Of a stretch of 64,000 nucleotides of DNA, positions 1 through 8,682 are shown piece after piece. Both the position numbers and the translations under genes were made by a program. Below the pieces are notes generated by a model, which saw only the letters and a list, made by a program, of their open reading frames with translations, made no database searches and was not told where the DNA came from. The stretch is from a bacterium D16-76 (GTDB taxonomy: Bacteria; Bacillota; Clostridia; Oscillospirales; Acutalibacteraceae). Position 1 is the first letter of the stretch. Every line of letters begins with the position of its first letter. The stretch lies in contig QZEE01000001.1 in the NCBI GenBank assembly GCA_009917445.1, positions 124,001-188,000 of the forward strand. The letters run 5' to 3'.

Positions 1-2
1 TC

Positions 3-2996
3 CTACTTATCTTCTCCGCGCAGAATACGATAAATCTCACTCATGAATACACTTGCAATCCTCGCACGGATTTCTTCGTTGTTCAGTAACAGCGTGTAAA
101 AATCTGCATTCTGGTCATAGCCTTCAACGAGAGCGTCCTGGATGCAATCGTCATAAGTAAATTTGAAATCATCAAGAGAGTTGTTTTTTGCACTCTTGGT
201 GAGCCGTTCCTTAAATTCGGGATTCTGCAAGAGCAGGTCCCTTATCTGCATGGCGGATTTTGTGGCGAAGTCTGTGCCGTACTTTTTATCGTAAAGAGCA
301 TTCACCTCGTCAATGATTTGGGAAAGGCGTTTTTTCTGTTCTTCTTCAACACTTGCCGGTTTCGGCTTTTTGATCTTTACTTCCGGCTGTGCTTCGATCT
401 CCGGCTTTTTATGTTCGCTGGTCTGCTCCTGCCGGAATTCACTGACAGTTATTTTATCTGCAATATCAAAGTTGTTTCCGCCACCTCCGACATTGATCTC
501 CTTGATGAGATAACTCAGGAAATTGTAACGTTTGTGTAGTTCAAGGTTTTCATATGCCGTAGCTTGAATGAGAAAACAGTAACCCTTGAGGAATCGACGA
601 ATTGTTTTGATAATCGCTTCCTGATCGGTCTCAGATTTCCTTTCAACCTTCTTTACAGCGACATCAAGCAGATTCCACATACGCTCCTTATCCCGTGCCG
701 TCCGCTTTGTCTGATACAGATACCCGTTGAATTGATCAATATCGTCCACATCAAGGAAATCGTATGTATCCAGTTCACGGTCGAGATCGCGAATATCAGA
801 CGGAGAGATGGTCTCAAAAAGGATGGTGTCTTTATAATAGGGTGCAAACGCTTTTTTGATTTCTTCGTAATCGTTCTTGAAGTCCAGCACAAAGGTGGTT
901 TTGTCATACGGCGGATAGATGCGGTTCAAACGAGAGAGCGTCTGCACAGCAGCCACGCCTTTCAGCTTCTTGTCCACATACATCGCCACCAGTTTCGGCT
1001 GGTCAAATCCTGTCTGGTATTTATTCGCCACAATCAGCACCTGATAGCAGCTGCGGTCAAACTCATAGCGCAGTTCTTCTTCCTTAATCTGGTTCATCCC
1101 GTATTCGGAGTATTCCACGCCCTTGATTTTAACCTTGCCGGAGAACGCCACAAGAGCCTTAATGTCGGTATACCCGTGGTCGTGGATATACTTCACGAAA
1201 GCCTGTTTGTACTCAACGGCCGCCTGAATGGATGAAGTAACGACCATCGCCTTTGCAGTGCCTCCGAGCAGATGGGCAACATTTGCCCGGAAGTGTTCAA
1301 TGATGATTTCAACTTTCTGCGCAATATTTGTGGTATGCAGATCGATAAAGCGCGCCATCTTTCTCTTGGCGGCAATTGTCTTCAGTTCCGGGTCATCCTC
1401 GATGGCCTTGTTGATGTGGCAGTAGGTTTTCCAGGTCACATAGTTGTCAAGGACATTGAGGATGTAGCCTTCTTCGATGGCCTGTTTCATGGAGTACAGG
1501 TCGAAGGATTCTTTCCGTCCCTCGGAGTTCAGTGTTCCGAAAAGCTGGATGGTATCCGGCTTGGGTGTAGCGGTAAAGGCTATCATGGAGACATTCGGCT
1601 GCTTGCCGCTCTTCTTGATTTCCTCACGCATTTTATCCTCTTCGGTTTTCTCTTCATCGGAATCATCATTGGTAAGCACCGTGGTAACGGACTGCATGAA
1701 CGTTCCCTCGGTGGAGGAGTGTGCCTCGTCAATCAGAACAGCGAAAGTCTTATCCTTCAAATTGGTGAGCAGCTTATTGTCGAGAATGTAGTAAAACTTA
1801 TGAATGGTCGTGACAATGATTTTCGTGTTGCCGCGCAGAGCAATCGCCAAGTCATTGGAATCGCACTTATCATCCATGACCTTGACTTGTCCGCTTTTAT
1901 GCTCCATGCCCATGATGGCCTCTTGTAGCTGACGGTCGACCACGATGCGGTCGGTAATGACCAGCACTGTATCAAACACATTGCTGTTTTCGGCATCATG
2001 CACCGTAGACAGAATATGGGCAAGCCACGAAATCGTCTCGGTCTTGCCGCTGCCAGCGGAATGCTCAATCAGGTAGTTGCAGGAAGAATGATTGAGAATG
2101 ACATCATTCATAACCTTCTCCACAGCACGGAGTTGGTGGAATCGAGGGAATATCAACTCTTTTGTGCGGCGAACCTTGCCTGTGTCGGAGTTTTTTCGTT
2201 CCTTCGTTTTGATATATATGAACCGCTCAATGAGGAAGGTGATCTTATCCTTCGTCCAGATATCTTCCCACATATAGGAAACATTGATGCCGGACTGACA
2301 GTTATGAGGATTCCCTTTGCCAAACTCATAGCCTATGTTGAAGGGATTGAAGAAGGAATCCTTGCCAATCAGTTTGGTGCAGAAATAGACCTCATTCAAA
2401 TCCATAGCGAATGCCGCAAACACACCGACCTTTTCTTTGAGGAGACGAGTGGTGCAGTCGCGCTCATTCTTATACTGCTTGATTGCATCCTCGTAGTTTT
2501 GCCCGGAAGTATTGCACTTCAGTTCTACGGCAAAAATGGCGATACCGTTCAAAAACAACACAAGGTCAATGCGCTCATCGCTCTTGTGGTATACCTCCTC
2601 CATGACGGAGAAAATGTTCCTGTTGTAGTTTTCGACTGCAACGGGATTTTTTGTGCTGTCTGGCTTGCGGAACATCAGCTTCAGTTCGTATCCGCTGTCA
2701 AATTCAACACCGTGCTTGATGACATCAATCAGACCGCGGCTCGGTTTGTTGATCTCGGCATTGATGTAATTGATAATGGTTTCCTCGGTGCGATCTTTGT
2801 AGATGGTGCGGAGACTGGCCATCGTGTCAGCCTGAGTGCTTTCAAGAAATTCGAGCAGCATCTCCGTATCCATCGCCAGACCGGGAGAAAACTTATCGGC
2901 AGGGCGGATGCGATAGCCGTTATCATCACGCAGATGTTCCAGAATCAGCTTCTGGTAGTCCTCTTTTTCCTTTAGCTGGTCTGCTCTAATTGGCAT
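3..2996 (-). CDS. hsdR: Type I restriction enzyme, R (endonuclease/translocase) subunit
   Basis: This 997-residue protein is the motor and nuclease of a type I restriction enzyme. It translocates unmodified DNA using ATP and cuts it at a distance from the recognition site. An N-terminal PD-(D/E)xK nuclease is visible (D144, E158-x-K160 in AVELK). It is followed by an SF2 helicase core with Walker A AGSGKT near residue 315, DEAH at about 423-426, and later helicase motifs including QTGFDQP. The C-terminal charged region (about 850-997) would contact the methylase core. The length is usual for the family. The gene is last in a phd-hsdM-hsdS-hsdR operon and its start overlaps the hsdS end by 11 nt, so it is probably translationally coupled. 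The stop codon lies at the very edge of the window. No disabling change is visible. Confidence 0.96.
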   Translation of the reverse strand: MPIRADQLKEKEDYQKLILEHLRDDNGYRIRPADKFSPGLAMDTEMLLEFLESTQADTMASLRTIYKDRTEETIINYINAEINKPSRGLIDVIKHGVEFDSGYELKLMFRKPDSTKNPVAVENYNRNIFSVMEEVYHKSDERIDLVLFLNGIAIFAVELKCNTSGQNYEDAIKQYKNERDCTTRLLKEKVGVFAAFAMDLNEVYFCTKLIGKDSFFNPFNIGYEFGKGNPHNCQSGINVSYMWEDIWTKDKITFLIERFIYIKTKERKNSDTGKVRRTKELIFPRFHQLRAVEKVMNDVILNHSSCNYLIEHSAGSGKTETISWLAHILSTVHDAENSNVFDTVLVITDRIVVDRQLQEAIMGMEHKSGQVKVMDDKCDSNDLAIALRGNTKIIVTTIHKFYYILDNKLLTNLKDKTFAVLIDEAHSSTEGTFMQSVTTVLTNDDSDEEKTEEDKMREEIKKSGKQPNVSMIAFTATPKPDTIQLFGTLNSEGRKESFDLYSMKQAIEEGYILNVLDNYVTWKTYCHINKAIEDDPELKTIAAKRKMARFIDLHTTNIAQKVEIIIEHFRANVAHLLGGTAKAMVVTSSIQAAVEYKQAFVKYIHDHGYTDIKALVAFSGKVKIKGVEYSEYGMNQIKEEELRYEFDRSCYQVLIVANKYQTGFDQPKLVAMYVDKKLKGVAAVQTLSRLNRIYPPYDKTTFVLDFKNDYEEIKKAFAPYYKDTILFETISPSDIRDLDRELDTYDFLDVDDIDQFNGYLYQTKRTARDKERMWNLLDVAVKKVERKSETDQEAIIKTIRRFLKGYCFLIQATAYENLELHKRYNFLSYLIKEINVGGGGNNFDIADKITVSEFRQEQTSEHKKPEIEAQPEVKIKKPKPASVEEEQKKRLSQIIDEVNALYDKKYGTDFATKSAMQIRDLLLQNPEFKERLTKSAKNNSLDDFKFTYDDCIQDALVEGYDQNADFYTLLLNNEEIRARIASVFMSEIYRILRGEDK

Positions 2997-4326
2997 GACT
3001 TGTGACCTCCTTTACACGCTTTTTTCCTGTAACATATTCGTAAATCAGAGATTGTTTGTGGCTTAGAATTTTGTTTAACTGTACTTGCTTATCCAAGACA
3101 ACAGCATCAATTTGCTGACACTTTTTATCAAGAAACTTTACAATTCCTTTCTGCTCAGATAGTGGACAAAGCAAGCCATAATAATTCACTATTTTCGCCA
3201 ATATGGTACGAGGCATGGCGGAGCCAGCCATAGAAACTCTGATTTGACTCTGCATATATTCTGACTCCATGAGGTACATCAGGTACTTGTTGTTTAAAGA
3301 TTTATTGCCACGCAAAATTGCAACAGAGGACAACACTACACATGGTTCATCAGATGTCACGAAACCTACTCGTCCAGTTGTAGCACCGTCTTTGACTATG
3401 AGGACATCATCTTTTTGTGGGCGGCACCCTGTCTTTTCTAACATCTTAAAATCGGTTTCTGAAATCTTCTTTGCAGTATCGTAATCGAGTCCGACTCCAT
3501 GAACATCAGCAGCAGTTATATATGGAAACCCTTCGTAAGTTGTATCTGGTGAAAAATGGCTCCCATCAGTAATGAGGTCACAAATGTACTTCAGTCGCTT
3601 GACTTCCCAATGCGCAGGAATCATGCCCGGCCATTCACCGGCACATTTTTTCATCTCTACATTATTAAGTTCCACTCCATGGGTGACCGATTCTGTTATT
3701 ACTGACATTCGGTATGCCTTTAGTACTTCAATTTGCTGCTCTAAATCATCAATAATGCTGTCAATTTTAGCACACTCTGTCTCCAGGAAAGTAGCAATAG
3801 ATTGCTGTTCACCAACTGATGGCATGGCGTATTTGAATTCTGCGAAGTCCCCCTGGTACAGATGTTGAATAGTGCTATTTCCGACATTTTTATCCACAAA
3901 CCAAGTCCAGAACACATCTGATTGCAATACCCAATACAAGAATTTACGGTCGTAACCGTCAATAGTAGAAATACGAAGCACACCACTATTGAGAGAGGTC
4001 GGTGCGGTGCAACCGCTGACGATGGCTACCTTGCCAATCGTACCATCCTTCGTAATGAGCAGATCACCGTCCTCAATCTGGATATCGCGGGCCTCTTCCC
4101 ATCGGTGCATCGGCACATGGACACAAGAATCCCAATTGATCCCGCCGTTTTCGAAGTCCACACCTGTGATGAGGTATGCGCCTTCGTCTGTGTATTCTTC
4201 TGATGTCAATCCTTGCCAGCCAATGCGACCTTTCAAGGAAGCATTGTACTTTATTTTGTTTATTTCCCAGTCAGCGGGGACTGTGCCGATCCACTTCACT
4301 CCGCTGTCCTTTGTTTCGGTGGTCAT
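2986..4326 (-). CDS. hsdS: Type I restriction-modification specificity subunit
   Basis: The 446-residue S subunit determines the DNA sequence recognised by the HsdR2M2S complex. The protein has the usual two-fold layout. A first target-recognition domain (about 8-180, beginning GVKWIGTVPADWE) is followed by a conserved helix with IATFLETECAKID. A second domain (about 230-410, containing GMIPAHWEVKRLKYI) is followed by a matching helix, GIVKFLDKKCQQID. The two repeated helices are the spacer coiled coils that fix the gap of the bipartite site. The start ATG overlaps the hsdM stop by 4 nt and the end overlaps hsdR. The recognition sequence cannot be read from the protein. No inverted second hsdS copy, which would suggest phase variation, is present in this window. 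Confidence 0.95.
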   Translation of the reverse strand: MTTETKDSGVKWIGTVPADWEINKIKYNASLKGRIGWQGLTSEEYTDEGAYLITGVDFENGGINWDSCVHVPMHRWEEARDIQIEDGDLLITKDGTIGKVAIVSGCTAPTSLNSGVLRISTIDGYDRKFLYWVLQSDVFWTWFVDKNVGNSTIQHLYQGDFAEFKYAMPSVGEQQSIATFLETECAKIDSIIDDLEQQIEVLKAYRMSVITESVTHGVELNNVEMKKCAGEWPGMIPAHWEVKRLKYICDLITDGSHFSPDTTYEGFPYITAADVHGVGLDYDTAKKISETDFKMLEKTGCRPQKDDVLIVKDGATTGRVGFVTSDEPCVVLSSVAILRGNKSLNNKYLMYLMESEYMQSQIRVSMAGSAMPRTILAKIVNYYGLLCPLSEQKGIVKFLDKKCQQIDAVVLDKQVQLNKILSHKQSLIYEYVTGKKRVKEVTSHAN

Positions 4327-6509
4327 TCGGCACCTCCTGTAAGGTCGGCAATTTTACGGTTCAGTTCCTTTTCGATATCCACGAACTGGGCCAGAAGGTC
4401 ATCGGCGGACTCTGGCGCTTTATATTCGTAGAAGTAACGTGTAAACGGGAATTCTGCTCCGAGACGTTCTCTGTTTTGTGCGTTTACCGCTTTCTTGGGA
4501 TCGAATTCGTAAGCCCAGATCGCATCCGGCACATGGGGGAGGACTTCTGCGTCGAAGTACGCCTGCACGTCCTGATTCAAACGGATAATCTCCGTGTCCT
4601 TCGTGGTCGGGTCGGTGAGAACTTTTCCCTTGCGGTCTTTCTGGACAACTGCGGTCTTATCGATGACACTCATCTCCATGACGATGCCATTCAAGCGGGA
4701 ATCAGTATACCCCTCTACATCTTTGATGATTTCTTTGACGGCCGCCTGAAACAACGAAAAATCTGTATATACCGTATCCGACTGATGCATTTCCAGAGCA
4801 GCAAGGACAGCGTCAATAAAGACCTTGCCGCGCTTATATTTCTGATATTTCTTTTCGGCCTTTGCGTCACGGGGATTCGTCTCTTCCAGTTCCGCAAGTT
4901 CTGACTCGTTATAAAGATTGGAGTTGGCAGTAAAATATGTGCTGGTGCGCAGAGCCTCGATGGACTCAGCATTAATGACGCCGCGCCGCTGAAGGGGCTG
5001 ATATACGGCCCATTCCTTATACAGGAATTCGTCCCGTTCAAAAATGCGGCACTCAATTTTACAGTCGGTTTTCCGTTTCTCGCTGTACAGTGTTTTCGCA
5101 CCGGGAGCGAATGCGGCATACACTTCGGTAATCAGGTCAATCTGATTTTTAGAGATTTCACGGCGCTTTTTACCAAGAGAACGCTTAAGCGGTTCCCACA
5201 TATCCACGGCGTTGATCAGCTGTATCTTGTTTACGCGGTCTTTACGCTTGTTCTTCGACAGAATAAAAGCATAAATGCCAATATCCGTGTTATAGAAAAG
5301 CTGCGACGGGAGTGCGATGATAGCCTCAATTAAATCTTTTTCCAGCATAAAGCGCCTGATCTGACTTTCACCGCTTGTTGTGTTGCCGGAGAACAGTGGG
5401 GAGCCGTTGGAGATGATGGCGGCGCGGCCGTTCTTGCGATTCATCTTCGCAATGGCGTGTTGCATAAACAACAACTGCATATCACCTGTAGCGGGCAACC
5501 CCGCTCCGAATCGACCGTTCTTGCCTTTCTTCGCCTCGGCACGGACGGCTTTTTCTACACCATCACCTGCATCTTTGCCTCCCCATGAAAGACCGAAGGG
5601 CGGATTTGCGATGACAAACCGCATCGGAACTTTCTCAAAGCAATCCTCCTTCATTGTATCGGCAAAGCGAATATTGTCGGCCTTCTGCCCCTTGATGAGC
5701 ATATCAGCAAGGCAGATGGCATAGGATTCGGGATTGTTCTCCTGACCAAACAGACGAACGGTGGCATCGGGATTCATGCGCTTAATGAAATCGTGTGTGG
5801 TAGAGAGCATCCCACCTGTGCCGCAGGCCATGTCCAATACAGTGATTTCCTTGCCTTCACTGAACACGTCATCACATCCTTCGGCAAGAAGAATGCTCGA
5901 CAGAGCGCGAATGACCTCGCGAGGAGTATAGTGATCACCGGCTTCCGCATTTTCGGAAAATCTGCGTATGATTTCCTCAAACATATAGCCCATCTTGTGT
6001 CCGTCAATCGTTTCGGGATTCAAGTCCAATTCAGAGAACTTTTTTACCACGCCGAGCAGACGGTTATTTTTATCCAGGTCGGAAATCTTCTCCTTAAACT
6101 TCAGCCGGGTAATCAACATATCCTTGATGTTCGGGGAGAAGGACTCCAGATAGAAATGAAAGTTCTCCACAATAGCAGGGGCTTCGTTCAGCAATCCTAC
6201 AAGATCAAATTTAGAGGTGTTGTAAAAAGGATATCCTGCAAGGTTCTCCAAAACTTTCTGAGGTGTTTTGGGATTTGCGTCAAATTTCTCGATGACCTTC
6301 TGTTTGCGTATCTTGCCACTTGCGTCCTTTGTAGCGAGAGCGCACTCAAGACGTCTGATTATAATCATCGGAATGATGATGTCTTTGTACTTGTCCGCTT
6401 TGTAGGGACCGCGCAGGGTGTTGGCAATGGAAAAAACCATGTCAACTTCTTTATTCACATTCAGGGTGGAGTCATCCATCATGACCTGGGTAATTTTCAC
6501 TTCTGCCAT
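4323..6509 (-). CDS. hsdM: Type I restriction-modification DNA methyltransferase subunit
   Basis: The 728-residue M subunit transfers a methyl group from S-adenosylmethionine to adenine in the HsdS-defined site, protecting host DNA. Motif I is LDMACGTGG at about 225-233 and motif IV is NPPF at about 302-305, as in gamma-class N6-adenine methylases. An N-terminal helical HsdM_N region (about 20-160) precedes them. The C-terminal extension beyond residue 500 is longer than in the classical EcoKI subunit (about 530 aa) and is probably used for contacts with the other subunits. The ATG at 6509 has GGAGG 8 nt upstream. The next gene, hsdS, overlaps by 4 nt. The protein looks intact. Confidence 0.95.
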   Translation of the reverse strand: MAEVKITQVMMDDSTLNVNKEVDMVFSIANTLRGPYKADKYKDIIIPMIIIRRLECALATKDASGKIRKQKVIEKFDANPKTPQKVLENLAGYPFYNTSKFDLVGLLNEAPAIVENFHFYLESFSPNIKDMLITRLKFKEKISDLDKNNRLLGVVKKFSELDLNPETIDGHKMGYMFEEIIRRFSENAEAGDHYTPREVIRALSSILLAEGCDDVFSEGKEITVLDMACGTGGMLSTTHDFIKRMNPDATVRLFGQENNPESYAICLADMLIKGQKADNIRFADTMKEDCFEKVPMRFVIANPPFGLSWGGKDAGDGVEKAVRAEAKKGKNGRFGAGLPATGDMQLLFMQHAIAKMNRKNGRAAIISNGSPLFSGNTTSGESQIRRFMLEKDLIEAIIALPSQLFYNTDIGIYAFILSKNKRKDRVNKIQLINAVDMWEPLKRSLGKKRREISKNQIDLITEVYAAFAPGAKTLYSEKRKTDCKIECRIFERDEFLYKEWAVYQPLQRRGVINAESIEALRTSTYFTANSNLYNESELAELEETNPRDAKAEKKYQKYKRGKVFIDAVLAALEMHQSDTVYTDFSLFQAAVKEIIKDVEGYTDSRLNGIVMEMSVIDKTAVVQKDRKGKVLTDPTTKDTEIIRLNQDVQAYFDAEVLPHVPDAIWAYEFDPKKAVNAQNRERLGAEFPFTRYFYEYKAPESADDLLAQFVDIEKELNRKIADLTGGAE

Positions 6510-6524
6510 ATCTGTAATCCTCCG

Positions 6525-6734
6525 TTATATTTCATTAATATCAATGCCCGCCTTTAGTAGCCGCTCGTATCGATCATTTGAAATAATCACGGCTAACGGC
6601 TTTCCGTTTTTCAATATAAATCCCGCCGTATCATTTTCCGATATTGCTGTGATAATTTTGGATGCTTGTCCCCGTAGCAAATCAGACATATTGTAATGCT
6701 CCATTGGGATTTTACCCTTTTGAAACTGTGACAT
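6525..6734 (-). CDS. Phd/YefM-family antitoxin-like protein, first gene of the hsd operon
   Basis: This 69-residue protein has the Phd/YefM pattern: an N-terminal MSDLLRGQASKIITAIS helix, then the strand segment GFILKNGKPLAVIIS and NDRYERLL. Such proteins bind promoter DNA as dimers and neutralise a partner toxin through a flexible C-terminus. The C-terminus here is very short (KAGIDINEI) and no toxin gene lies beside it. I chose the ATG at 6734 because AGGAGG lies 8 nt upstream; a GTG two codons earlier would sit too close to it. Only 15 nt separate it from hsdM, so it is read in the same transcript. Its likely role is autoregulation of the R-M operon, but that is inference. Confidence 0.8.
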   Translation of the reverse strand: MSQFQKGKIPMEHYNMSDLLRGQASKIITAISENDTAGFILKNGKPLAVIISNDRYERLLKAGIDINEI

Positions 6735-6771
6735 CAGCACATCCTCCTCTATATCCTGAGCTTATTCTTAT

Positions 6772-6800
6772 ATTATGCCACAAAGTAATTACAATTTCAA
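6772..6800 (-). promoter_or_regulatory. Promoter of the phd-hsdMSR operon
   Basis: On the minus strand there is TTGAAA, a 17-bp spacer and CATAAT, 38 nt before the antitoxin start codon. The spacer contains the perfect palindrome GTAATTAC (6785-6792), a plausible operator for the Phd-like protein. Confidence 0.65.
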
Positions 6801-6853
6801 CGATAAAATTCATTACACTCTCAAAATGTTTCTATCTCTCGAAGATATAAAAC

Positions 6854-6901
6854 GGGCGATTTTTCCTTTATCCATCCGTACAGGATGAGGAACAATCGCC
6901 C
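6854..6901 (+). terminator. Long hairpin between the hsd promoter and the prophage
   Basis: GGGCGATT (6854-6861) pairs with AATCGCCC (6894-6901). Inner stems are TTCCT with AGGAA, and CATCC with GGATG around loop GTACA. Only ATTTTCC follows on the plus strand, so it is a weak terminator candidate. It could equally be a DNA-level element near the prophage boundary. The stretch 6741-7210 holds no convincing gene. Confidence 0.4.
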
Positions 6902-7036
6902 ATTTTCCATACCTAAACTTGTATCTTTCATTGATATGACAAAAAATCTCACTCCAGATATTCTTATTCACGGGGAATGTGCAACTCCCCCCGTCAACGG
7001 TCAATTACTTATCCACCGTTGCGAAATAATACCGCA

Positions 7037-7171
7037 GCCTGTGTGCGCACACGGGCGAGGATGCTATAACGCCGACCCTCCCCATCTGGGAGAGGCATTA
7101 TCAGCACCCTTGATCCTGTGCGCCCTTTTGGCTGTGCATAGGTCCGGGGCTGATACGCTCCGGGCCTTTTT
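7037..7171 (+). promoter_or_regulatory. Structured leader with intrinsic terminator (candidate attenuator)
   Basis: Upstream of the HTH gene lie three structures. The first is a 20-nt near-perfect palindrome (7037-7056, centre TGTGCGCACA). The second is a CTCCC/GGGAG hairpin just after position 7078. The third is a terminator whose 10-bp stem GGTCCGGGGC/GCTCCGGGCC (7141-7150 with 7157-7166) is followed by TTTTT. TATCAGC at 7099-7105 is complementary to GCTGATA at 7149-7155, which overlaps the 3' end of the terminator's left arm and its loop. The two foldings exclude each other, as in an antiterminator. No ligand class is recognised. Confidence 0.5.
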
Positions 7172-7210
7172 GTGTCCTCGCTCCATCGCACATGGCAGAA
7201 AGGACATAAG

Positions 7211-7714
7211 ATGAAAAAAACACAAAAAACCTCAATCAAGCCCCAAGCGATGGTCAAGGCCACCTACCAGGATACCGCATTCAATAAGGTGGTCAGTGAT
7301 ATCCCCGCCCATACGCCAAAGTTCAAGACCTATGTGGAGCAGACTTCTGCCATCATGGACGAACTGCCTGGTAAGTTCGGAGCAACCCTGGCCTACCACA
7401 TGGACAAGCTCCATCTGACCAACGAGGCCCTGGCTGGCCGGAGTCTCATCAATGAGGACACGATCCGCAAATACCGGAACGGCTCCAATAAGTCGAAGCC
7501 CAACATCCAGACCGTTGTCGCACTGTGTGTGGGTCTCCAGCTCCCTCTGCCGTTCAGTCTCGACCTGGTACATAAGTCCGGCCACACCTTTGCTGGTGAG
7601 CCAAGCGACATCGCCTATCTGACGATCCTCTCCACTATGACAGGGAGCAGCATCTACGACTGCAATGCACTGCTCCGTAGCACAGGGGTTCCCCCGCTGG
7701 CGAAAGAAAAATAA
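7211..7714 (+). CDS. HTH-domain regulator at the prophage left end
   Basis: This 167-residue protein carries a central XRE-like helix-turn-helix (about 57-105, containing LTNEALAGRSLINEDTIRKYR followed by the second-helix region KPNIQTVVALCVGLQL). Basic residues dominate the N-terminus. The ATG at 7211 follows AAAGGA; an upstream in-frame start at 7172 would lie at the edge of the leader terminator and has no ribosome site. It is the first gene after the AT-rich flank and is preceded by the attenuator-like leader, so it may be a lysogeny regulator. No classical CI/Cro pair is seen elsewhere in the prophage. The exact family and operator are unknown. Confidence 0.7.
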   Translation: MKKTQKTSIKPQAMVKATYQDTAFNKVVSDIPAHTPKFKTYVEQTSAIMDELPGKFGATLAYHMDKLHLTNEALAGRSLINEDTIRKYRNGSNKSKPNIQTVVALCVGLQLPLPFSLDLVHKSGHTFAGEPSDIAYLTILSTMTGSSIYDCNALLRSTGVPPLAKEK

Positions 7715-7730
7715 AAAGTTTTCTGGCTAC

Positions 7731-7832
7731 CGGGTTTTCAAAACCCGCCTACTCGGCCGTTGATAAAGGCCGCTTTCCGAAACTCTGACCCAGTTTGGAG
7801 CCTTGGAAAGCGGCCCATTTTCGGGTTTTCAA
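7731..7832 (+). repeat. Inverted and direct repeats between HTH gene and early operon
   Basis: CGGGTTTT-C-AAAACCCG (7731-7747) is a perfect palindrome. The 11-bp arms GGCCGCTTTCC (7768-7778) and GGAAAGCGGCC (7805-7815) enclose a second stem AAACT/AGTTT. CGGGTTTTCAA occurs at both 7731 and 7822. The gap 7715-7976 has no gene. It may be a terminator pair, an operator region or a structured RNA. Confidence 0.5.
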
Positions 7833-7976
7833 TATCCGGGGCAAACGCCGTCTGGCAGGCTATTATTAAGCCATGAGGTGGCCACTCATACAACCACTGC
7901 CCGCCCGACCGGGTGGCGGCGGCAGCAACCATCAACCACACGGGATGCACCCGAATGACTCGAAAGGATAACTGAT

Positions 7977-8372
7977 ATGCAGCAAGTTTTCATCTGTTCC
8001 CCCTACCGTGGGGACATCGACCACAACATCAAGGTCGCCAGGGACGCTGGGCGGATCGCCGCCAAGAGCGGCTACGTCCCCGTCATCCCCCACCTGATGT
8101 ATCCGCAGTTCCTCCGGGACGACCTCCCGGACGAGCGCATCCTCGGCATCCAGCTTGGGGCCGAGCTGCTGAAGGCCAGCGACATGATGTGGCTCATCGG
8201 CAGCAAGATCACCAAGGGCATGAAGTACGAGCTGGAGATCGCCAAGAAGATGCGCATTCCCATCCGCTGCTACGATGAGCAGCTCAACCGCATCACCCCG
8301 GACACGCTGTCCATCGATGACCGGGTGGATGAGGAGTTCCTCGCTGAATTGCAGGGCGCACACATCATCTGA
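7977..8372 (+). CDS. DUF4406-like, nucleoside deoxyribosyltransferase-fold protein
   Basis: This 131-residue protein starts VFICSPYRGD and continues with PVIPHLMYPQ and a DMMWLIG strand. That is the layout of DUF4406/DUF7768 proteins, which share a Rossmann-like fold with nucleoside 2-deoxyribosyltransferases. Such small proteins are common in Firmicutes phages and may act in nucleotide salvage or sensing, but activity in this subfamily is not established. GAAAGGA precedes the ATG at 7977. It opens the early/replication operon and the next gene follows after 16 nt. Confidence 0.75.
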   Translation: MQQVFICSPYRGDIDHNIKVARDAGRIAAKSGYVPVIPHLMYPQFLRDDLPDERILGIQLGAELLKASDMMWLIGSKITKGMKYELEIAKKMRIPIRCYDEQLNRITPDTLSIDDRVDEEFLAELQGAHII

Positions 8373-8388
8373 GGAAAGGATACCACAA

Positions 8389-8682
8389 ATGGATAAGAAA
8401 GTCTACAGCCAACTGGCTGAAGGCTTCGCGCTGCTGGCGGCTGGCTACCGCTCCCTGGCTGAACAGGGAGCGGAGACCACCCCCGCTGCAGCCCCGGAGC
8501 CGAACAAGCAAACCGAAAAGCCCATCACCATCGAGCAGGTCCGGGCCGTCATGTCCGCCAAGAGCGATGAGGGCAAAACCGCCCAGGTCAAGGCCCTGTT
8601 GATGAAGTATGACGCTGGCAAGCTGTCTGGCGTCAAGCCGGAGGACTACGCCGACCTCCTCCGAGAAGTGGAGGCGCTCTGA
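8389..8682 (+). CDS. Small phage protein, hypothetical
   Basis: This 97-residue acidic protein has an N-terminal helix (MDKKVYSQLAEGFALLA), a Pro/Ala-rich linker around 30-42 and a C-terminal helical domain (about 44-97, ITIEQVRAVMSAKSDEGKT). The C-terminal part resembles small rRNA-biogenesis or SSB-accessory phage proteins seen next to DUF2800 genes, but I do not recognise a named family. The start at 8389 follows GAGGAAAGGA. The stop overlaps the next start (TGATG), pointing to coupled translation with the nuclease gene. Confidence 0.7.
   Translation: MDKKVYSQLAEGFALLAAGYRSLAEQGAETTPAAAPEPNKQTEKPITIEQVRAVMSAKSDEGKTAQVKALLMKYDAGKLSGVKPEDYADLLREVEAL

Noticed and set aside
564-1235. Long plus-strand frame opposite hsdR (223 codons) and similar frames opposite hsdM and brxC
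   Set aside because: They have no ribosome site and lie wholly antisense to well-supported genes, so they are shadows of coding frames.
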